The translations under genes were made by a program, and so were the position numbers. The notes beneath the pieces are model-generated. The model was not told the origin of the DNA and ran no database searches. It saw nothing but the letters and a program-made list of their open reading frames with translations. Positions 1 to 14,117 of a DNA stretch of 64,000 nt are shown in pieces (positions within the stretch are counted from its first letter, which is position 1; the number at the start of each line of letters is the position of its first letter). This stretch comes from Cotesia glomerata. Taxonomy: Eukaryota > Arthropoda > Insecta > Hymenoptera > Braconidae. The DNA is taken from assembly GCF_020080835.1 (NCBI RefSeq), contig NC_058162.1:372001-436000 (forward strand), in the 5' to 3' direction.

Positions 1-3000
1 AATTTACAAGTCAACAAAAATAGTTATACTTGAGAAAAGTTTTTCTATCGGTGTAATTTTGTTTAAATTGGTAATTTTACATTTACATATCGGTTAATAC
101 CAAACATACAAACTCTCGTTTGGTTATTCACTTGACAAATTAAAATCTTTTACAAATTATTTGAACAATGCTAATGCTAACGAGGCACGCAACTCCTATT
201 ATGTGTACCATTAATCGAGCAACTGTTTAACGTCCTTGTTACACGCGATAATTTTATTTGTACATTGCACAGTTCAATAGGAAACTCGTTTTAGATTTTT
301 TCACTACAATTTACGGGATTTAATTAAATAAACCACCCAAATTACTCACGGGTAAGAAAAGTTCCTGAAAAATAGAGACCGAACTTTTAAAAGCTCCGAC
401 AAAGTGAATAGTATATTACGTTCTTATAAAATGTAAATAAATAAACATCGCGAGCTTCGATCACATCAAATAAGCGCTTAAATAACATAACAATAATAAT
501 AATATTTATCTGGATTGGGCATTTGGATTTAGACCGGGCAAAGCAGATTTTCCGCATCAAAACTCAAAACTCAATGGTGGGTATAATGCAAGCACAAACT
601 GCAACTGCGCAACAAATGGTGCTCATTTGTTGTAACTTTCTGAAAGGCTTCTTGCATATCTGCATCTATATACTACAACTCTTCCATCCTTTTGTGCTCG
701 ACGTCTGATACGCCGAATTTATCTTTCTTGAAATTTCACGCGGGATATATCGATCCCACACCACCGTGAATTATTATTCTTTTTTTTTTTGCAGTATATT
801 TATTTACGCTAGATAAATGTTACTAATCATTTCCTTCCAAGCATTATTCCCCGGCGTATATATCTAATCATTATTTATATTTATATTTAACCAGAGCTTT
901 TTTTAATCTCCCTCATTCTACAATTGCCCATTTTAAAAGCGAAAATATTATTCATGTATCGCAGTGATTCGAATAATAAGTAAGGAAGAAAAATACGAGG
1001 CTGCTAGAAAATTCAATGCGGAAGTAGTTATGTAGGTGCGATACGAATTGCAAGAAATTTTTCTCTATTCATCCAACTGAGCACGTACTTTTTAAATATT
1101 TACATACATTATTGACAACATCCGCTCAAAAGTTTTTGTTTTTGTTTTTGTAATTTTATAACAGTACCCTAAAAAATTTGAAAATTATTTTTTTTTTTTT
1201 TTTTTCTTTCAGTTCTATAGAAATTAAATCATTAAAAGACACTCGATTTAATTTAATTTAATTAATAACAAAATAATAACAGTATAACTGCTTGAATTTA
1301 TCGGACGGCAGACAATTTAAATCTGTATGACAGCGAAATAGAGATATATTTTATTTAAATTACGTATTGTATAATTGAATCGATACGATCCTTGCCTCAA
1401 TTATCCATCATAAGTATCATTAATACTCCCATTAATTAGTCACGTTGACATTTTAAAATTATAATTATTCATTCTAAAGAAAAAAAAATCACCCCAAAAA
1501 TTATTAATATAAATTTAATTGAATAAAAATTATTACTTGCAATTAATAATTTTAATAATTGCTCGCGATAAATTAAACGACCATTGATATTTTATCATAC
1601 TGATTTTAATTAATTTATTTGGAATAATGAATTATAAAAATGAAAATTAATAGGAACTATTGACTTTTTAATTAGTTCGGAAAATACGAGAGCACAAACA
1701 CACAAATATTGAGCATCGTTTGCTCAGGAGTTTGTACACTAGTTCATTTATTTACTGATAATTATTTGTATTGGAGCGATTAGTGATCGTTATAAGTACA
1801 GAAATAGAGTTTCGAACAATTTAACGATTATTCGGCATAATAATTCGACGAGTCCAATAATAAGTTCAGACCATTAAATAGTACTTTGCACCAGCGCTAA
1901 CTGGTCAGTATAAAGATTAAAACAAAATAAGATTAAAAAATATTAACACGGTACATTGCGTATAATTTTAAAGCAGATAATGCAATTTTGTTCGGATAAA
2001 TGCTTTCCGATTGTTTCTATTTTTTTGCTTTCCGCTCTACAAAAATATCTTGATTTAATTCATCCATTGTTTAGTAATAAATGTACTCATATCTGGTTTA
2101 CAGTCTGTCGGATATTTAATTATTATATCTTTTATTTATCTCTTGTATTGATTTATTCCAATTTTAGGTTTTTAGATTTTTATTTATACAAAATTTTTAT
2201 TTTAAAGAGGGCAAAATAATTTCTTTAGACAACATGAGCAATTTTTTTTTCAATAATAATTTTTTAATAATCCTTTTTAATACATTATTTTTGTGTACAT
2301 TAAAATATTATTGTTTTTATTTCTTCTTTTGCTTTTTATAAGTACGTAATAAGATGCGTTTCAAAAGGAGGTTAAATTTATACTTTATTGAGCCTGTTAT
2401 TGGCCATTGCTGTTGAGTCTTTCTGTAAAGAAATAAATAAATAATAATTTAGGACACTTTTACGGTATTATAATTTTAAAAAATATAAAAATGCAATTAT
2501 TCGAGATTTATTGAGAGATTTTTCCCTTAAAAGTTTGAAAAATAAAACAATTTGAGCGAAGAATTTAAAAATAAAAGTTAAACGTGTTCGAAAAGTCAAT
2601 CAGCACATTGCAAGTAAAATAGGAACAAGTATGGTCAGACGTAATGACCGCGTGGTACTCGAGCCTCTATAAATCACAGGTTATCGTGGTGAAGTAATTA
2701 TCGAACTCGTAAGCTCAGCATTCTCGACAGAGTGCCAGAGTACTATCCTACTACTACTACTACTACTACTGGTAAATTGTACGCCATGATCATTAGCACT
2801 TGGTTGACGTTCAATTCTGAAATAAAAAACACAAGAACTTTTTTTTGATATTTATTTTTTTAAAAACATTTCATTCGAGATTTGAGGTGCGAAATGAACG
2901 ATAAAGATTCGAGCTGTCAAGTGCGATTCGCGGAAACTTTTTCAGTGACTTTTCCCGGCACCCAAGTGACTAGTTGTCTCGCTCGTTGGAACTGGTGTTT

Positions 3001-6000
3001 ATCCCCCCAAGGAAATTATAAATTGGACAGCTCACTCTCGCATGGTAGAACCACACCTAACGAGTCACGAATTACCAGAGCCAGAACGCCTGGTCTCAAC
3101 CTTCCTTCAAACTTGCTTGATTCTTCACGGTTGGAAAATTCAGACAGATATATATTCACTGCAATAACAATCCACATACTTATTTTGTTAATTCAACTTT
3201 TAAATAATTGTTCCTGTAACTTTACTTGCATCAAAAGTTATAATTATATAACTTTTCTATTTATGTCTTCTACTGTCTCTTACATTTGGATTTAATTAAC
3301 CGAATTGTTTAAACACTTTCAAGCTTACTAACAATTATTGCATTAAAAATTATTTCATTGTATGAAAGTTTGTACGTCACTAAAATTATGAGACAGTTTG
3401 AAATGTTTTTCCTTAATTTAATAAGCAAAAACAAAAATGAATATAATATTAAAATATTTCTAGTGTAAAAAAGTAAAAAATTTTTTTTAAGTTTTCAAAG
3501 AATTTTTATCGAATCTAATAAAAGTTAAATGGCGCATTTCCTCAGGATACTTTTCTGGAAGTAAAAAAGGCAAATTATAAAAAAAGTGACCATTTAGCAT
3601 TCGCGCTTGGATGAAATAGCAAGCTGATTTAGTCGCGGGCAAAATGCCGAATAAGATAATACCGGGACTTTACACCTACGACATAACTTTGTTACTTTTA
3701 TATAAATTATAATTAATTATCCTCAGATGAATTTAAAACAAAATTATTGAATTGAAGATCTTAACAAAGACAATAACAATTTTTTAATTTATTAAATATA
3801 TTGTTGGCGCAGATCCCAAATAATCCCGTCTTTACTTTCTCTAATTGTAAGAACATCTGGTGTCTATCTCGGCGATTGCAAGACGACAATTGCATATTCG
3901 CGGCAACCTACACCTCGCCTTTGCCAAGAAATTTTCCGGCTTAATTACATAAAAATCTTCATTAACAATTCTAAAGTGTCTTAATTTTAAAAAATATTCC
4001 GTAAATTAATTCGATGATTGTTTGATTATAATTATTTTTTAAACTCATAATTCCCCGACAGGTATTTATAGTATATTTAATGATGATATTTTATGACGCG
4101 AGTCGAGGAAAATTTTATCTCAGGTTCTGTTAATTGACAATAAACGTTTGAATAATAAATACGATAATGTGTGTCACAGTTCAGACCAAAAATCATAAGC
4201 TTATAAGGTTAATCGGATTACTTGAAAATTATTGAAAGATTCTTTAAAATATCCTTCTAGACTGATCGATAATTCGAGACTCAGGTTGATATTTTTGTTT
4301 GACCCCAGCGTGACTGTTTAAACAATTTATTTAAATTAAGTTCTTCATAAATTACAATTTATATAATTAGATTAAAGATAAATAAAAACATTGTTAATTT
4401 GAATTTGGCCCTTTGGAAAGCCGTCTAGATTCCAGAAATTAATTAACTTCAGAATGTTTGAAATTCCAGAGCTCTACTAAACAAAAGATCGGTTGTTTAT
4501 CGCCAAACCCGAGAATTTCCATCTATTATCATTCTGGAATATCTAAAATTTGCTATAAAATCATTAAATTATATTGTTATTGATGATCAAATAATGAACA
4601 ATAATAATGAACCGCAGCTATTAAAAAAATTTATTCACCAAAAATATTTTTTTTAAGCCAACATATAATTTTTTTCTGCGTATTTTAAAATAATTAAGTT
4701 AATTGAAAACTGAAAAGTGTAAACTATTGAATGGAAAAAGTTTACAAGAATAAAACAGAGTGAATTTAAAAATGCAAACAAGATATTATTATATTATATC
4801 AGTAAAACACCTATAGTGAAAGAGGAAAAGAGGCACAGCAGGGAAAGAAGAACTATGGATAACTAAAGATCAACAAGAGAACAATGAAAATTCTATAGAC
4901 TATGGGATGGGGATGAGAGTTATGCGCTAGTTCTCTTGCTCGGTATATCCGAGTTAAATTATCAGAGTGAAGGATAGACTTATAACGACAAAGAGATTCC
5001 ATGGCAACCGGAAGTTTGCAGATGTCGATTCTCTTCCACTCTGTCAAGTTTCTGAGCAACTGTGAACATAACTATTCAGATATATATACTCTTAGTCATA
5101 CATATAGATGGTTATCTATAGATGTATATTGATTATCTGGGCTCATCGAAAAGGTGTTAGACAGGTAATTAAATTTCACAATTACTAGTTGTCACCGCGA
5201 TGCGAAATGCATTTGGATTTGTATCAGAGCTTCAGATTCATCAGACCATGAATAAGCGCAATATACTATTTAATAAGGGGAAAATGTAACGCCGAGGAAA
5301 TTAGGAAAATGAAAATAATGAATGAACGAGGCCGCCTCCTCAATAGAATGTTAAACAATACGCACATCTGGATAAATGATCAGCTAAAAATAATCAAACA
5401 AAAAGAAGTACTTTTCTGTATCTGCGATTTAATGATCACCGTGTCAATTATTGGTGCGATACTCACTGCTCACTGCTCACTCACTCGGTTCTCAGTTTAT
5501 ATGTTACATCTCTATGGAAAATCACTGACGCTAATGAACGATTCAATCGCTCAGCCTCTCGGGTTATTCAATGAGCAAAAGTATACCGAGCAAGGCTTTC
5601 ATTATTTATTATTTTTTCTCTTTATAGAAATTTTAATCCTCTTTAAAATTAATGCAAACATGATAAACTTATTTTTATAAATTTTAAAGATTCAAGACAA
5701 CAAAACTAAACTTCATTGTACACATTAAAAATTTTATTATTATTATTTTGCGAAGGTGGAAATTTCATTAAAAAATTAAAGTCTGGAAAAACTAAGTGAA
5801 AAATTGAGCTTTTTGTTGAGTAAACCCTTTATATTTATTTCTTACACTTTAAGAAAATCGTAAAAAGTAAAACTGTCCCTAAGAATTCTGGTGTTGAAAA
5901 ATCACTCAAGAGTAAACAGAAAGTTTTTATCAGTAAAAAGATTTCGGAGTGTATAAATGCGTTTAACAAATTTTTTTAATTTTAAAAAAAGTAATACTTC

Positions 6001-6441
6001 CACAAGAGAAATAATGAAAACAGCAGCACAATAAATTAGTGACTGATGCGAAAATAAAGATTGGTTATTCATGAATTTGTGTAAAGCTGTTGCGGAAATA
6101 GAAAGCCCGATTGAATGACGGTGGTTCAGTGAGACGTGTTACTACCATCTCGAAGGATTGGGAGCATCAAATCGTGAATAATCCAGCACAATGCAGAGCG
6201 TTTCTAAGCTCCTTAGTAGAGCCTACGATGTTCAAACACATCCGCTTTTTATGTCTATTTACTTACTTATTAAGTAACTTTACCCGCTTGAGAGCTTCGA
6301 GCTTTATTTCTCGAAATTTTACAAACTGAAAACATCTGTACGTTTGGCTAAAGCTTTTACAAACTTTAATTCAACATGTGTGAGGTAGAATAGAAACTCC
6401 ATGTAGAGAAAGATCTTTTAAATTTTTTTTTTATGAAAGAT

Positions 6442-6473
<32 letters not shown>

Positions 6474-9400
6474 TAAATTAACAATGCTTAAGTTGTGACT
6501 TATTTTTTTCTTTCCGAGATCAATTGACACAAAAATGTTCGCTCGCGAAATGATAGAACGAAACCTGTTGCTGAAAATGGAATCGCGACGGTCAAACAAT
6601 CTAGCGACTTTAGACTTTAAATCGAACTGTGATTCACTTATATAGAAATTTCCGAGTTTTATCGAGCGATAAAATTTTATTTAACAAGTTAGCCCTTAAG
6701 AATGGCAATAACGATAAATATAAAAATAATATTTGCTTATGTTTGTGCGGTATGATGAATTACAAAAGTTTAAAATATATATTTTTTAATACAATTAAAA
6801 GTTTTAAGAGAAAGGTTTATTAAATGATATTCTTGAGTAACTGTAGACGAAGAATTAATCCAACTCTAGGCTGATTTACGAGAAATTCCGAGTTAGAGTT
6901 AGAGTTATAAGATAAAGAAAGATGCTAGGGCTGGTGACTGGGAACAAGGGCAATCCGACCAAGAGATCTACCCAACTTTTAAGCTTCCAGTTATGAAATT
7001 TAAAACTTTTCTCGGGCAATAGAAGGCGAGATTGGTTGAAATACTTTTACCCTCTAGGTATAATTTTTGCTTCACCTTTTTTCCTCCAGAGAGCCAACAC
7101 AATAATTTTACTTTTCTTCCGATTCCTCGAGCTTTTCTTTACTTTATAAAAATAATCGATATTGTTAAACTAAAAGGAGTAAAACATTTTCAAAATCATT
7201 TTTATTTTGTATGAATATGGATTACATGCAACAAAGAGTCTGTTCAAAATCAATCGTCTGAAAATTGACCGCAATGGAGTCATAATCATAATACTGGCTT
7301 TGAAGATTTACGATCAAAACTTATAATTGACCAAAGTACGATCGTTTTAGTCTAAGTACCTCCTCAAAAGTTCCTCTATAAGCTCTTATTAGGATTATTT
7401 ATTTATTTAACTTGTCTGATTTGTTAAAAGAAAATTTTTGATTAAAATTAGTGTGGGAAAATTCCGAGGGGTAGCGCATTGTCGCTAAATCGTCTCGTTA
7501 GCAGAAAATCAAGTGTGAGGTTTATATTAAGTTCTAAAATTATGAAAATTTTTTTTTACTAAGCCATTTTTTGATTAATTTAAACTAACTTCAGCAATTT
7601 TAATTAAATTTAAGATAAAAATTAAAATTATATGCGTAAATAATACTGAAAATTGTTTTGAGACAAAAAGTTGTAATTAATTTTCGGTAAAGATCCTGTT
7701 AAACTTTAAATTAGCTTGGTAGCTCCGGATGATCCCCAAACTCTTGCCCGAAGTTAGCGAAAGGTTACGAATAAAGAATTTAAAAAAAAAAAAAGTTAAG
7801 TAACTAGTGAAAAGAAGAGGCCGCGAAGAGACGAAGTAGGGCAACGCGAAATGCTAGTCTATTACCGAAGACCACTGTTTCACCCCCAGCAACGGAATAA
7901 GAAAAACTTGAATGACTTTTCTTTAACGAGGATCTTTAAATCTTAAACTATATATCAGGTGAGCGTAACTATTATTACCTGAATTTTTTCCATTCACATT
8001 TATTTTATTTTTACTTTTTCCCTTCACTAACTTTTCATACTTATTATTTTCACTTACCAAAAGGGATTTTATCTCGCTGTCTAATAAGCTTCCTAAATTA
8101 TGGTTATTAAATTTTCAATTCTCCGAAAATTTTCTTCATTAAAAAACCGCTCTCTCGGTTCGTTTTAGTTGTAAATTGCTCAATTATTGTTTGACCGGAC
8201 ATTTAACGAGTGTGTGAATTCTGAAAGAAAAAAAAAAAAAAAAAAAAAACAAATAAAGCAAACTACGGAAATTTTATTAAATTATTTGTTTGTTAAAATC
8301 CGAATGAGAGAATGAACAAAAATAAAAAAGGGAATAGTTTTCGAGTGTTAAGTTGACCCTCGTGTTTTGAATTTTTTTTTTTCACCTCTATTTTCCGTTA
8401 TATTTTTTTTTATGAAGCATCGTTCAGTGATAAAAAAAAATTTTAAAAAATATAAAGGTACTGTACATAAAGGGAGAAAATAGAGTCGTTAACGAAAAGT
8501 TGCTCGGCTGCATCCGCGTCCTGCATACGCTCGTTAATATCAGTTAAGCAACAGCGAGCTCTATTCTACACGGCGAGCCAGCTCTGAATTAATTTAGGGT
8601 AACAGTCCATTTAACTTCACACGGGCATTGTAATTTTATGAACGAGGATCATGTAATATTCTGCTATTGTTTACATTATTGTATTACATTCATTGGCAGC
8701 TCGGTCACAAACGAACGCGAATTTGAAACATCACAGTTCCGGAGGAAAAAAATGAAAATTAAATTAAAATGATTCTTTTTTTTGGTTTTATTTTATTAGA
8801 AATTGGGATCACTGGAGAAAAAATTCTGTCCTAGCTACCGGTTTAGATAAACAAGAGATAACAAGGTATACGTGACTCTCATTGTTTCATCCCTTGTCTC
8901 ATGATTTCGCAAGATCATGAGCTTAAACTTTTTCACTTATTTTTGTCGTTATCTTAATTATTTTTTATAAAAAAAAAAGTCGCGGATCGATAAGTTTTCT
9001 TTGATGAAAATTGTTTCATTTTAAATTGTTTTGAGAATGGAATTTCATTAGACGGTGCACAATTAGTTAATTTTGAAAAGTTCTCTAATAAATGATGAAA
9101 TATTTTTCAACTATGAAGCTCTCTTAATTTTTAAAACTTTTTTTTTCAAATATTTAAATAATTAATAAAAATATTCAAATGAAATCAGCACTCTTTTGAA
9201 TGCTTAAGCTTGCCCTGCTTTTTGATAAAATATAGTTAAATAAATTTAAATAATATAGGAGTCTTTATTGACCTTCAATCTAATTTTATTATTTGATCCC
9301 ATTTGGTATGAATAATTCATTACTTTCAACAGAACAAATTATTGTTTTAAAAATAAAATTTATTAATGCCAAAAATCAAAACGAATTAAATTTTTCTTAA

Positions 9401-9914
9401 TAAAAAAAAGTATTTGTAATTTATTCATTAATAATTCATGTTGAGAATGAATAAAACTCTCGGAATAACTTGATATTGTATCGGTCCTTTTATCGGAAAT
9501 TCATAAAAGACTGAATTTTTTTAGTCCTTGCGGTGAATATTTAGCGAGTATATGGAGAGAATATTGTCATTTCGATGGAAAATACACATAATATATGTTA
9601 TAATGGCTTAAATCTCACATCTGTCGGAATAATAATGTGCAGTACCTACTGTAATAATAAGAAAAAAAAATTCGAGCGTGTCTATTAACGTCAATCGGAA
9701 CAGAGTACTCTCCCTAAAAAGCTCTGGCTCGTATCTGCATATTGATGATTTGCATTATCATATAAGGATATTTTTATTTTTCTTTTTGACGTCTAATAAG
9801 CTGGGCACTGAGCTTAAATTGTCAACTATGATAATCATAATAGTATTTTTTTTTTATTAAATAATCAATATTCAAGTCATCATTTTTTGCAGTGATCAGA
9901 TAATGATTATTTGA
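1..9914. other. gene-free AT-rich region
   Basis: I see no supported gene. Open frames of up to 137 codons (for example 2882-3295 and 5309-5680) show no recognisable domain or convincing codon bias. It contains long A and T runs (1189-1209, 6450-6473, 8226-8249), a TAC trinucleotide run at about 2750-2769, and a TATA-like motif (2668-2674) followed by a possible donor CTG|GTAAAT at 2770. Confidence 0.5.
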
Positions 9915-10075
9915 CTGTATTTTCTAAAATATTTAAGATAGCCTAGTAGTATAAAAACGTTTTTTGTAGGAAATTTTCCAAGCTTCAATTATTGTCCCAT
10001 AATTTTTTCCAAAAAATCATTATTTCAGAAGTTATGATCATTTTTAGAGTCACTAGATAATAATTTGGTCTGTAA
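9915..10075 (+). repeat. dispersed ~150-bp repeat, copy 1
   Basis: This is a family with the signature AAAATATTxAAGATAGCC, then GTAGTATAAAAACGTTTTxT, GTAGGAAATTTT, AAGCTxCAATT, then AGAAGTTATGACCATTTTTA and xACTAGAT. It has no visible terminal inverted repeats or coding. Copy 1 has AGAAGTTATGATCATTTTTA. Confidence 0.6.
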
Positions 10076-10189
10076 TTAAAAACTTGTTTTTAAATAATGA
10101 TAATAATTGAAAAAAAAAAAAAAAAAAAAAAAAAAAGTGTATTAGATGTGCACACAGGTTGTCAAGATCTTTGGTAGGTTGTAAGGGTA

Positions 10190-10460
10190 TATAACTACAT
10201 AATCGAGCTTGTAGAGCTCACGCAGTGTGAAATTACAACGTCAGCTTGGGGCAGATGAACAAGGAACCCCAGTACAGGTTCAGCTCGTTCGTCGAAACGG
10301 ATCGGATGTTACGCGTCTCTACCGAGCAGCTAGTCCGATGTCGAGAAGTGACAGAAACGCCGAGTAGTGCTCGATTTCGGCCCTCCAGGCTCCAGGGTTC
10401 CACTCGTACATGCCAGCGTCATGTGTCTGCATAGGCTTTGTACACTGTACACGCATATAC
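10190..10460. other. GC-richer island without identified gene
   Basis: This stretch is close to half G+C in an AT-rich setting, with many CpG steps (for example GTTCGTCGAAACGGATCGGA). The plus-strand frame 10246-10434 is open but matches nothing that I know. It could be a noncoding first exon, a promoter or a conserved regulatory block. A second, weaker GC-richer patch lies at 10720-10930. Confidence 0.35.
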
Positions 10461-11064
10461 ACCCAACTTTAACTCTACTCCAAGCCAGTCGATAATCCAA
10501 GTCACCTGGTCAATATGCTACCTCCATCCGACATACTGATTGAAATTTACTTACCAATCAGTCAATCGAGCAAGTCACCAGTCCAACTATTTCTATTAAT
10601 CACAGATTGATTTCACCATTTAATATCCATCAAAAAACATTTTAGTTTTTTTGGTTTTTTTTTATCGACGAACGGACTGTATTAATGATGAAAAAAAAAA
10701 GCTAAATCGGAACAACTACTTTGGGGAATTTAAGCGAAGAGAGAGGGAGTAGCTACGGAGGTAAGCTAGCAGAGATTTTCCAGATTCAGAGAAAGGATCA
10801 GGGCCAGAAAAAAAAAATTAGAAAACCCCGATCGTGTTTTTCTCCGGAGACACGTACTGCTTGGGAACGAGTTTGTCTTTGGTTGTTGTTCTTCTGTTGT
10901 GGATGTTTTTAGAGCGAACCTTAAGAATCAGCGTTTCAAGCGTGCTTTGCCGGACAATTGTAATAATATTTATAGACTTTTATCGAAGATTTATTTTTAT
11001 AGAGAGCAAAGAAATAATCAAGTATTAATACACGAGAAAAAATTTTTTTACATTTTTTTGATAA

Positions 11065-11345
11065 TTTATATTATTAAGAGAGTAAGAAAAATTTAGTGTC
11101 CAGAATAATCATATGATAAAATCGGTTTTTTTAAGTGAAATTTAGCGTCATTGCAAAGGTCTTGAGTTAAATTTGTGCCTTTTCATCGTTTCATATCATT
11201 CTCACCAATATTCAATTTATGATAACGTCACTAGTTAAAAAAGTACACTGCAATTTAACAAAAGTAACTTTAATAAAGTAAAATTTTATTTATCTATTGT
11301 TTACAAGTTACGGCAGTCACATCATAGTGACTGCAAGGTTGCTAG
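11065..11345 (+). mobile_element. non-autonomous Helitron copy A (internally deleted)
   Basis: It begins with a degenerate TTTATATTATTAAG (TCTATATTATTAAG in better copies) and ends with the hairpin GCAGTCAC/GTGACTGC (11313-11320 and 11327-11334) followed by CTAG at 11342-11345 and then T. The central part with the GTACCCACATG inverted repeat, present in other copies, is missing. A 5' TC-type end, a 3' hairpin about 10 nt before CTAG, and an A/T insertion site define Helitrons. No RepHel coding sequence is present. Confidence 0.75.
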
Positions 11346-12980
11346 TTTTAATGTAAATAATTATTAATGTAAATAATGTAAATTTTTATCGATTAGGGTT
11401 TATCTATTAATTTAGCTTGATGTAAATCTCGGTTTTATTAAAGTTAAGGCGATGTATGGAAGGCATCAAGGTATAGAGAGAGAGAGAGAGTATAGTGCAG
11501 AGAGATTGGATTTAAAATGAGTGTGCTTTAGTGCTTGGGCTTACGGTATATAAGGATTCGATACAAACTTGCGGTTAAACTCTATTACATCCGGGATAAA
11601 TCCCCGTTAAATTACAGCCATAAAACTATGGTGTATAGATGCTGTATGCAAAGTGAATTATCTTGCTAGGGTACGGAGAAAATATTTCTTTATAATTTTT
11701 ACGTCAAATTGCATTTATGTTTGTCCAACGAATTCTGTTGACTATCAATTATTGGGTGTTTGTTGTAAAAATATTTTCGGTGATTTTTACTAATATTTTC
11801 ACTGAAATTATGATACAATTGTAATGTTACACTGTATCAAACAACCAACAGCTGGCGACTAATATTTCAAACGACATGTGATACGCGCTAGCGAGAAAAA
11901 ATTAATAAATATTTTTCTGTAATGTTCTTTTAAAAATATATTTTTCCGAGAAAATGTTTTTATATTTTATTACAAATAATATATCACTTGATATTATTAA
12001 AATTTTATTGTAACAAATTTTAAATTAAATATTGTTTTTTTCTTAATGAAAAATCAAAAAATCTCCGCCTAAATATTTAATTTTCCGAAATAATAAATAC
12101 AATAAAAATATTCTTGAGTGAATAATATTAAATTACATGGAATTATAATTCAAATTTTCCCGAGTTATAAAAATAAGTACAATATACATATCATTACAAA
12201 GTTTTGCGCATGAGTGGTTAATGTAGAATGAAGGTACGTGTGCAGTGATACAGAAATAAAGTGAAACAAAAGATTTTATACAAGTAGAGGAGTCTATCTA
12301 CAATCTAAAATTTATCGAGTTTTATCATCAAATATCATCCAACATTTTCCATATCCACATCCACCGTCTTACTTTCTCACTGTCAATATTTCTACCAAGA
12401 AAATTCAAGCTACACGTTTGCAAATCCAATATTCAAAACGAATCTGTCGAGTGCTCTACAGGTATCAACACTAAAAGCGTCTATTTTCGTTTTCGCAAAA
12501 CCTTCGTATAAATTTATCCATAAATCATTGAAATCCTCGCGCTGATTATTACCAGAGGTCACTCGAGTTGTCTGCTAGTCTGTTAAATCCAAATCTCGCT
12601 AAAAGCAGTATTCAAATTTTAAGACTATTAATAATGAACTGAATTTATAAACCACCGTGCTGAGACATTAATGTGTTAATTAGTAATGTGTAATTATTAT
12701 TTTCATTTATCAATCGAGATAATCTCTAGTTTATGCCTCGATAATCTAGTCGTTGATTTTCATGGGAGCTTTGACGATTACATAACAGTAATTTTGATAT
12801 TATGTTCTATGAGTGACAATAATTGTTAACGACATCTATTATCTGTGAAATAATGATTATATAATGCATTAATTATTTACTGATTAATTTATAGAGATAA
12901 AAAATTTATTTTTTAGTGATAAATTCATTTATTTAAAAACAATTTACTGATCAAGTGTAAATAAATAATTGATTAAATAT
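11346..12980. other. gene-free AT-rich interval
   Basis: No gene or clear repeat was seen apart from a short AG run at 11474-11488 and general A/T runs. Confidence 0.5.
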
Positions 12981-14117
12981 CGCGTGACTTATGCAAAAAG
13001 GGCGCATAAAAAAATTTTTTTTTGTCATTTTTCTTGAAATCATTCGAAACACAAAGATCTGTAAAAAAAAAAATTCGAGTATACTAAAGCTAAAAGGGCA
13101 CATAAAAAAAATTTAAGTTTTTATAAAAAATTTTGATAAATAGCTTGACAAGACATAAAATAAAAAAGTTTTATGAATAAAAAAAAAATTTCTTAACAGC
13201 CGGTCCTTACACCTAAAGAACAAGATAACACTGGGTATCATCCTAGATTATACTCAGTGATATCTGTGATGAAAAAAAATTTCAGATAGTAGCTAGAAAA
13301 ATTCAGATTATACTGCGTGATATCTGGATTATACTCATTGTAATCTGGATTATACTAACCACTATCTGAAATTTTTTTTTACTCAGTATAATCCGGGATA
13401 ATATCCAGTGTCATCTTGTGATTTTCGCGTACAATTGCAGCTTTATATTTCTCTTCTAGACAAAGAAAAATTTTGAAAAAAACGCTCTGTTACGTAATAA
13501 ATTTTTTAATTATCTATTTCGTATAGTAGGGTGTTTTTTTTCAAAATTGTCATTTATTCAAAAGAAAAACATAAAATTTCAATAGCTTTATAATCATGAA
13601 TGCACCGTGGATAGTACCGTTTCTTGCAGTGAGTGCGACGCGAGAAAAAGAGGGTATCAGCTGTTTTTAAGTACTTAAACAATAATGAAAAAATAATAAT
13701 TTTTAACTATTTTTATACAAGAAATGGATAATTAAATTAATCGAAAACTAATGGGATTGAAATAATTTTCAAATAAAAAATAATTTTTTAAAAATATTTT
13801 TAATTGTAATTTTGAAAGAGTGTATGTTGAGTTAGAATACGCCTCTTTCGTGTGAGTCTACCGTTTTTTTTTTTTTTTTTAATTTTTAGCCTAAAAATGA
13901 GCATTTTAATGAATTATTTAGAAAAAAAATTTATAAGCCCTTTTAGCTTTAGGTCATAAAATTTCCAAATTCCTAAAGCTAAAAGGGCGCATAATTAGGT
14001 ATATACGCCCTTTTAGCTTTAGGAAATCAATGCTTGATTTTTCGACGAAGAATATGTCAACTAGTCGATTGGTGATAAAAAAAAAAAATTATACGCCCTT
14101 TTTGCATTAGTCACGCG
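12981..14117. mobile_element. terminal-inverted-repeat DNA transposon remnant, about 1.14 kb
   Basis: The ends are near-perfect inverted repeats: CGCGTGACTTATGCAAAAAG at the left and its counterpart CTTTTTGCATTAGTCACGCG at the right. AATAT flanks both sides as a possible target duplication. Subterminal copies of CTAAAGCTAAAAGGGCGCAT occur in both orientations at 13084-13103, 13937-13953, 13972-13993 and 14002-14023, as often seen in hAT-type and similar elements. There is no transposase frame. Confidence 0.7.
13205..13425. mobile_element. foldback element nested inside the 12981-14117 transposon
   Basis: Arms of about 60 nt (AAGATAACACTGGGTATCAT... and ...GATAATATCCAGTGTCATCTT) surround a core with repeated GATTATACTCANTGATATCTG motifs in both orientations. 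Position inside the larger element implies a later insertion. Limits are approximate. Confidence 0.55.

Noticed and set aside
2882..3295. A 137-codon plus-strand open frame
   Set aside because: The first part lies in a locally GC-richer patch and the rest in AT-rich sequence. Composition changes abruptly and no family is recognised.
5309..5680. A 123-codon plus-strand open frame with a hydrophobic C-terminal part
   Set aside because: It has no recognisable domain, ordinary A/T-driven codons, and no splice or promoter context. It is long for chance but not convincing.
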